Source: Acholoe squamosa (Eukaryota; Annelida; Polychaeta; Phyllodocida; Polynoidae). From it: a stretch of DNA of 64,000 bases. Below the pieces are notes generated by a model, which made no database searches, was not told where the DNA came from, and saw only the letters and a list, made by a program, of their open reading frames with translations. A program made the position numbers and the translations under genes. Where the stretch lies: the NCBI GenBank assembly GCA_949317995.1, contig OX439045.1:47931900-47995899 (forward strand). Reading direction: 5' to 3'. Of the stretch, positions 7,915 to 17,871 are shown piece by piece; the first letter of the stretch is position 1; the number at the start of each line of letters is the position of its first letter.

Positions 7915-10776
7915 CTACCCGGCTTTACGTACGGCCTTCTCTGGGTTCCGCTTAGCCATGGCAAGACCTTTCCCATACGTAATGCCTTCACTCAGCGAGA
8001 CATTCTTCCTTTTCTTACGATTAGGTCGTTTCCTGGCCTTCATCTTCTTTTTGACTATTATCTCATCTTCCGGCATTTTCCTCGGCCGGCCCCTAGGGCG
8101 TTTCACGGGTACTACCACGCTAGGTCCGCTAGGGACAGACTCAGGTGGCTGGTAACCGAACTCCCTCTCCGCCTCTCCGCGTCCCTTCCAGGGCCGAAGT
8201 TTTCCGACATTTGTCTTCCATTTCCTACCAGTTAGGCAGTCCTCCATCATCACCGTGGACTCGGAGATGATGCGAATGATTTTAAATGGACCTTCCCAGG
8301 GTGTTACGAGCTTAAGCCGTTCTAGGGGCTCATAGTACCTCAGTACTTTGTCCCCAACATTAAAACGAATTCTTTTGGCATTGGTGTCATAGCCCACCTT
8401 TTGCCACTTCGCACTCTTCAGCAGCTCTTTCCGAACGGCCTCGTATGCCTGTTTAAACCTATCCCTTAACGACTCCACAAACAACACGGTGCAGGGCGCC
8501 TCCGGGTCTATCCCAACCACTCCATACACTAAGTCGGCAGGCATTATGATGTCCTCGCCGAACACTAGCATGTTTGGAGTGCAATTAGTAGATGAATGGA
8601 CAGTGTTGTTGTAAGCATGTACTACAAACTCGTACTGTTCATCCCAGTCGTCCTGGTGGGTATTAACCAGGGGCTTTAGCACTTGTATCAGGGTTCTGTT
8701 GAACCGTTCTACCTGTCCATCCGCCTGTGGTCGGTATGGGTTTGTCCAGGTCTTGCAAATAGCTAGGTAATGACACATTTCCTGCCACAGCTCTGACTCG
8801 AACTCTCTCCCTTGGTCGCTGTGCATCATAAGGGGAACACCCAAATGAAGCACCCAGCCTTTTACAAATGCTTCAGCGCATGTGGCGGCTTTGTGATTAG
8901 GAAGAGGGAACACCCTGGTGTACTTGGTGTAATAGTCGGTTACGACCATCATGCAAGTATTGTCCCGGGGCATCGTTCTGATCCCGCTGATGATGTCTAT
9001 CGCCACTCGAGCGAACCTGACACCAAACAATTCCTGGGATAAGGGTTGCTTTCCCCGGCCGGGTCCCGGCTTGTTTTTACAACAATCCGGGCAAGTGGCG
9101 ATCCACTGGAGTAGGTCGCCTCTCATTCCAGGCCAGTAGTAATGCCTTTGTAGGCGCTCTATTGACCTCCTCTTACCGAAATGGCCGCTAGTTTGGTGGC
9201 CATGGCAATAATACATGGTATCCCTCCTCATCGGGGTGGGGATCACTATTTGTAACAGCCTACCGTTGGTGGGAGTAGTCTTCCACCTACACAGTATGCC
9301 GTCTCGGATCTCTAGCTCGGTCCATTGAGCTAGCAATCGCCTCGCTTCCCTATCTTTTAGGGATACTAGCGGCCTTGCTGGTTTAATACCCGTCCGTAGG
9401 TATTCCATTATGCGCGCAGTGGTGGGATCCGACTGTTGGAACTTCTTGATGGTCTCCGGGGACCAATCGAGGTAGCTACATACAGCCTCCTCCCAGGGGA
9501 TACGGGGGGTGGTATAATTAAATACCAACCCAGCTACCACAGCATTGTGGGCCCCGCAGTCTTCACAAGTGGCATTCTGGCACTTTCGGATGGGTCGCCT
9601 CGACAAGGCATCCGCATTGATATGTTTAGCACCGGGTCGGTGCTCTTTTTGTTTGTGCTCTAATCCAAACTCGGATAGATGAGCTAACCATCGTCCAATC
9701 ATCCCCTTGGCATCCTTAAAGTGAAGGAGCCACCTAAGAGATGAATGGTCGGTTTGTAAAGTAAAGTCACTTCCCCAGAGAAAATGCTTAAACTTCTTCG
9801 TATACACCACTACCGCGAGGAGTTCCCGTTTGGTGGTACAATAATTACGCTGGGTCTTGCTTAGCGTGTTGCTGGCAAATGCTATTGGGACTTCGACTCC
9901 GTCCTGGACCTGAGAGAGAGCCGCCCCTATTGCATCATTGCTCGCATCTGTGTCTAATATGAAATGTCCCTCGGGAGTGGGATATTTCAATACGGGTGTG
10001 TTTCTAAACAAATCCTTTATTTTATTAAAAGATTCTTCTTGCTCGCTGGTCCATGGGAATGGGTCCCGTGCCCTACCCGGGGTCCAGTGAGCTAAGCACT
10101 GCATAGGAAAGCTGACACGAGAGTAATTGGGTATGAAATCACGGTAGTAGGAACAAAATCCTAGAAATGATCTCACCTCCTTAGCGCTCGTGGGTCTTTC
10201 CCAATTCTCTACAGCTTCTAATTTCTCCGGATCTGCGCTCACTCCGCTGGGGGTGATGATCCTTCCCAGGTATGTAATTGTTTTCTTAAACAGGTTACAT
10301 TTCTTGGGTTTGAGTTTTAGACCGTTGGATAGTATCCGGTCGAGTACCAATTGCAGATTTGCATGGCATTCCTTAAACAACTTGCCGAACACGACAACGT
10401 CGTCCAAGTAGACCAAACATTTCTTCCACAAAAGGTCGCTCAACAAGGATTCCATCATGGCCTCGAATATAGCGGGGGCGTTACACAATCCAAAAGGTAA
10501 GACATTATACTCGAATAGCCCCATATGACTAGAGAACGCTGTTTTCTCCATGTCATCGGGGTGCATCGGTATCTGCCAATACCCGGATTGCAAATCCAAG
10601 GTACAGAACCATTGGTTCCCACCCAAGCTATCTAATGTCTCGTCTATCCTTGGTAAAGGATACGAGTTCTTCTTTGTCATGCCGTTCAGTTTTCGGTAGT
10701 CGACACAAAAGCGGATTGTACCGTCTTTCTTAGTGGTCATACAAACAGGACTGGACCAGGGACTCGAGCTCGGCAC
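7915..10776 (-). CDS. pol: Element B pol: RT, RNase H, integrase
   Basis: One open frame of 953 codons. RT: LDLQSGYWQ near residues 60-68, PFGLCNAPA near 94-102 and the catalytic YLDD near 123-126. RNase H: DTDASNDAIG near 275-284, KRELLAVV and TDHSSLRWL near 316-350, and INADALSR near 386. A Cys-rich CEDCGAH motif near 404-410 links RNase H to integrase. Integrase: an HHCC zinc domain (HGHQTSGH, CPDCC; about 524-566), then the D,D35E triad at about D594, D654 (HSDQGREF) and E690 (GQVERFNR). A GPF-type segment (WEGPF) and a basic tail with AT-hook-like KRPRGRPRK follow. All catalytic residues are present. The N-terminal RT fingers are truncated: the frame begins at PSSSPW, about 27 residues short of A and C, because of a deletion at about 10779. 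Confidence 0.93.
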   Translation of the reverse strand: MPSSSPWSSPVCMTTKKDGTIRFCVDYRKLNGMTKKNSYPLPRIDETLDSLGGNQWFCTLDLQSGYWQIPMHPDDMEKTAFSSHMGLFEYNVLPFGLCNAPAIFEAMMESLLSDLLWKKCLVYLDDVVVFGKLFKECHANLQLVLDRILSNGLKLKPKKCNLFKKTITYLGRIITPSGVSADPEKLEAVENWERPTSAKEVRSFLGFCSYYRDFIPNYSRVSFPMQCLAHWTPGRARDPFPWTSEQEESFNKIKDLFRNTPVLKYPTPEGHFILDTDASNDAIGAALSQVQDGVEVPIAFASNTLSKTQRNYCTTKRELLAVVVYTKKFKHFLWGSDFTLQTDHSSLRWLLHFKDAKGMIGRWLAHLSEFGLEHKQKEHRPGAKHINADALSRRPIRKCQNATCEDCGAHNAVVAGLVFNYTTPRIPWEEAVCSYLDWSPETIKKFQQSDPTTARIMEYLRTGIKPARPLVSLKDREARRLLAQWTELEIRDGILCRWKTTPTNGRLLQIVIPTPMRRDTMYYCHGHQTSGHFGKRRSIERLQRHYYWPGMRGDLLQWIATCPDCCKNKPGPGRGKQPLSQELFGVRFARVAIDIISGIRTMPRDNTCMMVVTDYYTKYTRVFPLPNHKAATCAEAFVKGWVLHLGVPLMMHSDQGREFESELWQEMCHYLAICKTWTNPYRPQADGQVERFNRTLIQVLKPLVNTHQDDWDEQYEFVVHAYNNTVHSSTNCTPNMLVFGEDIIMPADLVYGVVGIDPEAPCTVLFVESLRDRFKQAYEAVRKELLKSAKWQKVGYDTNAKRIRFNVGDKVLRYYEPLERLKLVTPWEGPFKIIRIISESTVMMEDCLTGRKWKTNVGKLRPWKGRGEAEREFGYQPPESVPSGPSVVVPVKRPRGRPRKMPEDEIIVKKKMKARKRPNRKKRKNVSLSEGITYGKGLAMAKRNPEKAVRKAG

Positions 10777-10785
10777 GATTTTAAA
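10777..10785 (-). promoter_or_regulatory. TTTAAAA heptamer at the B protease-RT junction
   Basis: In the protease frame the sense strand reads T TTA AAA T at 10785-10779, which fits the X XXY YYZ pattern for -1 ribosomal slippage. A -1 shift here would enter the RT frame exactly (ATC GTG CCG, then PSSSPW). It also marks a deletion relative to A and C, so the site may be accidental. Confidence 0.3.
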
Positions 10786-11912
10786 AGGTTTCTCGTTTTT
10801 TCGTTGCCCACATCTATGGTGTGCAACACCTTGTCGGATCTGCCCACCGGTCCCCCTTCCCTACCAAAAGCACTCTCGTACTTATGTAGGAGTTTCGCTA
10901 GGCACTCCTTATCCTCCGTATTCTGTAGATCTGATTGGTCAATCAGCTTTTGAAATTCTTCATCCAATGGATGCTTACTAACAGGGTTTAGTGGTTTATT
11001 GAACCTAGCCTCGGCGACGTGTTCAACCGAACTCATCACGCCCACACTGTCGCCTCGCTTCAAGTAAACTACTGAACCACTTCGGTTAGTTATGGGTAAT
11101 ACAGTCCAAGCTGCATTAGCCACTAATGTATCCACTGAGTCCAACCCGATACTTAATAAATATACCGTGTCGGGTTCATAGACTCCAGTTTTATTCTTCT
11201 GGGCCATAGATCCGCCACAAAGGACATCGCAAGTGGTACCCGGCGGGATCTTCACCGTATGTATCACTGATGCGACCGAAGATACCTGTCTCAATATGCA
11301 TTGGACATGCAAGCCATACGGGTTCCGTATACTCATCATACCATCCCTGGGATCCAAGACGGCCCCATATAAGCTTGCAAAATCCAATCCGAGGATTCCG
11401 TCATCACTAACCTCTGCTATAGTTGGCGAAAGAACAAATTCTTTGCCTCCTATACGGATAGGCATAAACGTCCTACTAAAAGTACGCATACTGCTTCCGT
11501 CGGCTGTGCAGGCATTTACCCCCGTTTTGAGGTTCTCATGGCTGCCGGCCACCGAGTCGAAGAATCTTTTGTACACACAGGAGTGGCTGGCTCCAGTATC
11601 CACCAAGAATTCTCCTACCCGGCCTTCCACAGATATGGGTACATACCACCGTCTCCCCCCCCCCAAAGGAGAGGGGTTACTGGTAAACTGGTGAAAGTCT
11701 CCCGAATCACCAAGATTCAGTCCGAGTCCTCTCAAAAATTCCAGACACGGATGACTTGGGGGAAGGCGTGTCCCACACACTCGAATCAATTCTTTGATCC
11801 ATCCTTCCTCTCCCCCAGTGCGGCCCATCGCCTCTATATGTTCACCACCGTACACATGAGCACTAGGGTCCCTGGCCCCGGCCAAGGTGCAGGGGTGCGC
11901 ACCCACAGCCAC
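10777..11912 (-). CDS. Element B retropepsin-like aspartic protease and linker to RT
   Basis: The active-site motif LVDTGASHS is near 11607-11580 and the second conserved motif DDGILGLDFAS near 11405-11370, as in Ty3/gypsy proteases that act as homodimers to process Gag-Pol. The sequence upstream (LPPSHPCLEFLRGLGLNLG) is conserved in A and C. The linker downstream ends in IDVGNEKTRNLLK and then leaves the RT frame by one base, with a stop at about 10737. The first codon is a non-ATG one. An in-frame TGA lies just upstream (about 11921), so in its present state the protease cannot be made as a simple Gag-Pol frameshift product. Confidence 0.85.
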
Positions 11913-12022
11913 CCGGCCTCAATGTGAATTTGATTCGAAATCTTCCACCGGGTCACCCCCGGTAGCCTTTTGGCATTCGTTCCTCTCCGGGGTTATACCC
12001 AATGCCGTGGATACAACCCCCA

Positions 12023-12032
12023 CTAGTTTTCC
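12023..12032 (-). promoter_or_regulatory. Candidate -1 frameshift signal at the B gag stop
   Basis: The sense strand reads GGAAAAC followed directly by the TAG stop and a G-rich stretch. Element C has the same heptamer, GGAAAAC, followed by TAA and a G-rich stretch at the same place. In both elements the protease frame is -1 relative to gag. GGAAAAC is not one of the classic slippery heptamers, so this is suggestive only. Confidence 0.4.
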
Positions 12033-15000
12033 ACATCAGCGGAACCCGTAGCATTCTCCTCGCCTTCGCCGTTATCTTCGGCTTCATAGAAAGCAGCCAT
12101 TACCGGCTTAGCAGCGGTACATTAAGATGTGTAGTGTCCCATGCGTTGGCACCTGAAACACTTAACCGTCCGGCGATCCACTCTGGGTCTTTGCCGACTG
12201 GCTTGGAGGGCATCTGTAATTTTCTTACACATATCCTCCATGAGTTTGGTCATGTCTGGAGACTGACCCTTCGTTTTATCAGTGCTGTCAGGAGGCTTAG
12301 GTGGCTTGCTTAACTTTCGGGTCACTCCTGACCTCGGATGACGGTCTAGAATCCCTTGGTTTATTAAACGCCTTCCTCGGAATATACTTCCTACCTGAAG
12401 TATTTTTCCTTAGCTGCATCGAACAGAAGGTGCCGTCCTCCTGCTCGATTTCAATTAGTTCAAAGTCATCCGAGGTATTATCTACCTCGGACCGCTGAAC
12501 TACCGATGCTAGGGGAGCCGAGCCAGTGGCATTCGGTATGTCCCCAGCTAACATGGTTCGCTTCTTCACAGCCATATCTATACCATTAAATATGCCGTGC
12601 AATGTTATGCCTTCCTTCCAGGCATCTCTAGCAGCAATTTGCTTGTCTCGGTCTCTCAGACCCTTAATGAATTGTGTAATTAAATCGTCCATGTACCAGT
12701 CCTGGTTTTCAGTACCGGGCCTGGCCTTGCTTAGCAGGGCATGGAGTTCCATACCGTATGCTCTGAAAGCTTCATTAGGCTTCTGCGTGCGTTTCTTAAA
12801 GCGGACCATCGGATCCTCCTTGACCATGTTACATAACAGTCCACTAGCAGATTCTACTAACTGCTTGAAACTTCCTACGAGACCGTACCAGGTCCGCCAT
12901 TGCTTTACAGCCATGCGACCCGGCCCGCCTTTCAAGCATCTCACCAGATGCGGCTTGGCCTCGTATGGGGTCCAACCATTACAATTCATCACATCGATGA
13001 AATCTTCGAACCACTCTTTCCATGGCCGAGTACCGTCGTATTCCTTAGGAATCACGGCTACCCTTCGGGCGGAATTATGGGCATACATCAATCTAGTGCA
13101 TTGTTGTTTGCTCCACTCCATCGCCTTGGTTTTGTTCAAGGTTCGATTGCCTCCCATTCCACCAAAGCTTGTGTTGCCCGGTGGAGGCGGTGGTGGCGGT
13201 TGGCTATACGTCCACTGTGAACCATTGTAGTTCGTATAGCCTCCACCACCTTGGTTAGGGCCGGTACCCGAGGTACTATTGCTACCTGTAGTACCCGTAG
13301 CACCGTCCCCCCCCTTGGGTACTTTGGTTGGCGCCATCGGATGGCTGGTTCCCTGTCGGTTGACTACCGTCGTTTGATGGAGCTTGTTGGCTGTTGTCAT
13401 TACCAGCTCCCAATCCAACATTTTCTGTCTGATCCACATGTATGTGGAAGCCACTAATTTCCGCGCTATTGTCGGAGGCATCCCGAGGTACATAGTCCGG
13501 GTCTAAGTTGTGGACTATAGGGACCTCACTTATCCGGACTCTACTAGTTCGGCCGTGCTTATCTTGGGTTCTGATATAAACTCCTCCTTGATCTACATTC
13601 CGCGTCGCATTGTCATTGACAAAAGGATTGTATTGCGGATGCTTAGGTGTAAAACAGGAAACTGGGTCCCCTTGTTTAACAACCATTGAGTTCGGGTTTA
13701 AATCCTTACCTGACGGAGGAGCATTCGCCTGCTCTTGCTCCTGTAAATAACTCTCCATAGCAGACTTATTTATTGTGAGGGTAGCTACATCTGTAGTGAG
13801 ATTTCGCTGCTCCTCCCTTAGCTGTGCATTCTCCGATAAGATCTCGGATCGAATCTTCTCGTTTTCTGCAACTGCTCAGTTACGCTCCTCCTGGGCGGCT
13901 AATGCCTCCCGCTTAAAAGTATCTTTCAACAGACGGTACTTTTCACCTTTCTCCTTCTGAGACCACTGGTATTCATTGGTCTCTCTTCGGATCTCGGATT
14001 GTTCCGAGACCAACTTAGCTTCCGTCTCTGCCTTTCAGAGCGGAAGTTTCTTTAACTTCTCCTCCATGGCATGCAACTCGGATTGTAGTCTGGTTACATC
14101 CCGGGCCTTAGCAACCTCCTCGGCTCTAGCCTTTTCGATTACTCTGAGTTTATTGGCTTCTTTGAGCTCCAGCTCAGCCAATCTTTTCTCTTTTTCCCTC
14201 TCGTCTTTCTCCTTTCGCTCCAATCGATGGGCTACAGAAGTTAGGCGATATTTTAGGTCTGATTCTTTTAGAATCGCCTCCTGTTCAACGGATCGGAGTC
14301 TATCTTCAATTGGGCTGCCATGAATTCTTCATGCTGCCTCTTAGCTTGTAGCTCTACCTGTTCCTTGGCTTTCAAATAGGCCGAAGTAGTTTTATACCCA
14401 GGGCCCATCCGACGTCCGTATATTGACATGCGGCTGCCTCCAGGGTTGAACATGGAGTCAGACAAGCCTTCATCCAAAGATAGGCCTAGGTAATGCTTTT
14501 CCAAGCTCCTCGGTTTGGCATCCCGAGGCTTAGTCTTCGGGGTTGCTTTAGGAACCATTGGGTCCTTTACAGCTTTACTATCGTCGCTATCATGATCCGA
14601 CGATGTCATTAGTGGGGCTACTCCGTTTGCCCCCTGTGGTATCGCTCCCGGGGGGATCACGGTACACTGCATAGGGCTTTGTGCTATTGGGGTACCTAAG
14701 TTGCTAGCCGAGCCTGCTGGTATAATAGGACCCAGCTGGCGCCTTCTAGTTATAACTCGGGACCAATCGCTCAAGTCCAAAGTTGGGGGTCTTAATACCC
14801 CCCTAAACAGTCCTGTGTCCGGTGCCACCATTTGAGGTGTACCCGGATACAACCTAACGATGCCGCCTCCATTACTGGTGGCACCGTCTGTTAGACTGGG
14901 TGTCGAGAAGACAGTCTGGACACCCTCTGGGTTGAACATTTGTTGTTGACCGGGCTTCCAGTCTAACAACAGATGCTGGGATGTAAAACCATCCTCTTCG

Positions 15001-15086
15001 AATCCCTCTAGCCCAGGGCTGGAGGGATCCGCATCGGGTTTCCCGAGGCTTTCGGCCAATGTGGCCGCGCTCCACCCCCGAACCAA
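12023..15086 (-). pseudogene. gag: Element B gag
   Basis: Gag is split over several frames. The first ATG is at 14939, but the frame is open from 15086, next to the primer site. The N-terminal 270 residues are Pro/Ser/Gly-rich and include MFNPEG and MFNPGGS motifs; A has the nearly identical LFNPGGS. Residues coded at 14270-13760 are a Glu/Lys-rich coiled coil. The capsid-like region (about 13140-12500) contains YDGTRPWKEW, FKKRTQKPNEAF and QFIKGLRDRDKQ, shared with C. The CCHC knuckle CFRCQRMGH (about 12160) is cut by a TAA at 12122. Other defects are TGA at 14035-14037 and 13876-13878, and frameshifts near 14270, in a run of eight C at 13307-13314, and near 12310. The frame ends with TAG at 12023-12025. 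Confidence 0.85.
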
Positions 15087-15088
15087 CT

Positions 15089-15101
15089 GGTCACGGCACC
15101 A
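15089..15101 (-). promoter_or_regulatory. Element B primer-binding site, tRNA-His type
   Basis: The sense strand reads TGGTGCCGTGACC one base after the 5' LTR. The first 12 bases are complementary to the 3' end of animal tRNA-His as I remember it (GUCACGGCA plus CCA). The position and the leading TGG are as expected for the minus-strand primer site. Confidence 0.75.
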
Positions 15102-15102
15102 G

Positions 15103-15465
15103 TGTAATGGTTCGTATTGACTTATGCGTTGGGTGGCTCGTTGGCTCGCTTATCACTAGAGATACCAACACAACACGAGTAGTTCGGGTTAGGCAAAGCC
15201 CCGGATACCCCTACCTCTCGGGTGGGACTTTATTTAATCTTCAGCAAGTAACAGCTAAGCGTCTTGACTGGACCATGTCCAGTCCCCTTCTGCCGCTCGT
15301 CCGGGTTCTTAGTAGAAGCTGGACGCGAGGCATGGTGCTGCCCCCTCTTGTACCAGCGGGGTATCGTAAAGCGACACCTAGTTGGCATAGAAGGAACGAG
15401 CACCACACAAACACGTCTCTCGGATGAACGGCACTAATATATATACAACGATGCCGGCCCCTACA
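15103..15465 (-). repeat. Element B 5' LTR
   Basis: This is a 363-bp LTR with TGTA and TACA ends. On the sense strand a TATA-rich stretch is at 15437-15445, about 20 bases inside the LTR, and an AATAAA signal is at 15229-15234. It is followed by the primer site at 15089-15101. The copy of the target site, CTAC, is at 15466-15469. About 8 differences from the 3' LTR give roughly 2% divergence. Confidence 0.95.
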
Positions 15466-16180
15466 CTACCATCATGCAAGTGTTGTCATCAATGGTCGTG
15501 TTAAAACCAGTAATAATATCAAGTGCAATTCTGGCGAATCTTACACCAAACAGTTCTTGCTGTAGAGGGCTTTTACCCATACCAATACCTGGTTTATTCA
15601 TACAGCACTGTGGGCACGTCTTTATCCATCTTTCGAGGTCTCTAGACATTCCTGGCCAGTAGTATCTTCGTTGGAGACACTAGAGAGAGCGTTTCTTACT
15701 GAAATGACCACTGGTCACATGTCCGTGACAGAAGAACATGACATCCCATCTCATGGCAGAAGGCATCACTATTTGTAATATCCTTCTTCTACCTAGCCTT
15801 ATTTTCCATCTACATAATAGGTCATCCCGAATAAACAATTCGGACCATTGCGAGAGAAAAAGTCTCAGTTCTCTATTTTCCAACGAGATTTCTGGTCTCA
15901 CTGGACATTTCCCCTCTTTAACCAGTTCTTTCAGACAAGACAATGTAGGGTCTGCCTCCTGAAACTTTTGTATCGAATCAGGAGTCCACTGCAAAAGCTT
16001 CTGCATCAATACAGGATCTACAGGGGGTCCCACACTGGCTATTATAGCCTCGTGAGCACCGCAGTTGTTACATTCCAGTCTGCCACATTTTTCGAACGTG
16101 TTTCCTGCTTGGGCTATCAGCATTAGTATGTCGATTGACTGGTCTATCCTGGATGTGACTGTTTTCCAGCCCAAATTCAC
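15466..16180 (-). pseudogene. Element A integrase, N-terminal part
   Basis: This holds the end of RNase H (RPVNRHTNADSPSRKH, about 16130), the ECNNCGAH linker motif, and the integrase HHCC domain (HGHVTSGHF near 15710, CPQCC near 15615). The first catalytic Asp is in IALDIITGF (about 15535-15510). The frame is cut at CMMVV by element B and resumes at 2743. A stop near 15680 and frameshifts around 16150 disrupt it further. Confidence 0.85.
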
Positions 16181-17604
16181 TTAGGTGTGCCAGCCACCTC
16201 CCAATCATTCCTTCTGCATCCTTGAAATTTAACAACCATTTCAAGGACGAGTGATCGGTTCGAAGAGTAAAATTCCCCCCATAGAGAAAGTGTTTAAACT
16301 TCTTTGTATAAATCACTACAGCCAACAACTCTCATTTAGTGGTACAATAATTCCTTTGAGCCTTATTAAGACTATTACTCTCAAAAGCCATTGGAACCTC
16401 AACACCATTCTGTATCTGGGATAATGTCGCTCAAATAGATTCGTTACTTGCATCAGTATCCAGAATGAAATGACCAGTCTCATTCAGATACTTCAACACT
16501 GGAGTTTCCTTAAATAATTGCTTTAATTCTTCGAAAGCAGTCTCTTGATCATTCCCCCAGGGGAAGGGGTCGTGAGCCCTGCTAGGATTCCAATGTGCGA
16601 TAGTTTTTAAGGGATATGCTACCCTAGAGAATCCTGGAATAAAGTCTCGACAGTAAGAACAGAATTCCAGAAACGAGCGTACATCTTTCGGGCCTTTTGG
16701 TCTTTTCCAATCAGAAACTGCTTTGAGTATATCTGGATCTTCTTTAATACCTTCAGTACTAATAATCCTTCAGAAATAAACCATTGATTTCTGAAACAAT
16801 GTACACTTTTTAGGTTTCAGTTTTAATCCATTACGTTGGATTCGTTCCAAACCATTTCAAGGTTGTTAGAGCAAAAAGTTGAATGTCTTGCCGAACACTA
16901 TCACATCGTCAAGGTATACCAAACAGCTCTTCCATAAGAGGTCACTCAGGACAGATTCTATCATGGCCTCGAATGTAGCTGGAGCATTGCATAGCCCGAA
17001 AGGCATCAATTCGAATTGATATAGTCCCATATGACTAGTGAATGCGGCTTTTTCTTTATCCTCCTCCCTCATAGTGATCTGCCAATAGCCAGACTCTAGG
17101 TCTAAACTACAGAACCATTGATTTTCCCTGAGGGAATCTAATGTTTCATCAATTCGTGGAAGAGGATAAGCATTTTTCTTAGTGATGCCATTGAGTTTTA
17201 TATAATCAACACAGAATCTTATAGAACCATCTTTCTTCGTAACCATTTGTAATGGACTAGACCAAGGGCTAGTACTTGGAATGATTACACCATATTTCAA
17301 CATTGATTCTATATGTTCTTCCATCAATCTTTTCTTTGACAGAGGTAGCCTCCAATAAGGCATCTTTAAACAGTGGGGCTTCTCCTGTTTCAATTCCATG
17401 TAATAATTTATAAATAAGTCCTAAGGGGTCCTCAGGCGCTTTAAAAGCTCTACCGTACTTTCAAGGTAGCAAACATATCTCACTTTGTTGTTCCTCTGAA
17501 CAGTTCTCGGAAGATTCTACTAATCGTTCTAGGGCTTCAGGTAATATGTTCACTTCCTCCTTTGTTAAGTTCTTTTCAAAATTTATAGCATTCACAGTCG
17601 CCTC
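16068..17604 (-). pseudogene. pol: Element A reverse transcriptase and RNase H
   Basis: RT motifs are clear: FCVDYIKLNG, LDLESGYWQ, PFGLCNAPA and YLDD (17230-16900), preceded by a fuller N-terminus (LPLSKKRLMEEHIESM) that is missing in B. Downstream the RT thumb and RNase H (DTDASNES, TDHSSLKWLL) lie in pieces, with stops at about 16786, 16430 and 16335. The N-terminal residues here are useful for seeing what B has lost at its protease-RT junction. Confidence 0.88.
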
Positions 17605-17871
17605 TGGAGGCCATTTCTTAAGATACTACGACTACACACCACCACTACGATTTGAGAATCCCAGGAATAGGCCAGGCTGTCGTAGGTACAGCACTACGAC
17701 TGCTCTGTACAATTAGCACTTATGCAGTAATTACATAGGGCTTGGTAGAGCAGTCGTACAAGTGCAGGCATTAGTGCCCACTAAAGCATGATACTGTAAT
17801 GGCCTTATGTTAAGGCCAGTCACTACGATTTGAAGTACAGCAGTCGTAGTGTGTTAAGAAATGGCCTCCAG
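17604..17871. mobile_element. MITE-like insertion in the element A protease-RT linker
   Basis: About 268 bases are bounded by inverted repeats of about 30 bases starting CTGGAGGCCATTTCTTAA on the left, with the reverse complement on the right. Inside are further inverted motifs (AGCACTACGACTGCTC with its partner GAGCAGTCGT). The element A frame reads up to REIATVTAA on one side and resumes with ATVNAINFEK on the other, so this is a later insertion. I could not define a target duplication, so the superfamily is open. Confidence 0.7.

Larger units (their letters stand above)
2744..15465 (-). mobile_element. Element B: Ty3/gypsy retrotransposon nested in element A
   Basis: The element is 12.7 kb. 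It is bounded by two 363-bp direct repeats that begin TGTA and end TACA, and flanked by CTAC at 2740-2743 and again at 15466-15469, a 4-bp target duplication. Between the LTRs on the minus strand are a primer site, gag, protease, RT-RNase H-integrase, a CpG-rich spacer, ORF3 and a polypurine tract. The LTRs differ at about 8 of 363 positions by my count, so insertion was fairly recent. Gag has frameshifts and nonsense codons, the protease-RT linker has a deletion, and ORF3 is rearranged, so B is not autonomous in this form. It lies inside A's integrase, which dates A as older. Confidence 0.95.

Noticed and set aside
7915..8300. Chromodomain at the integrase C-terminus
   Set aside because: The tail is short, basic and AT-hook-like, without the aromatic cage pattern of a chromodomain.
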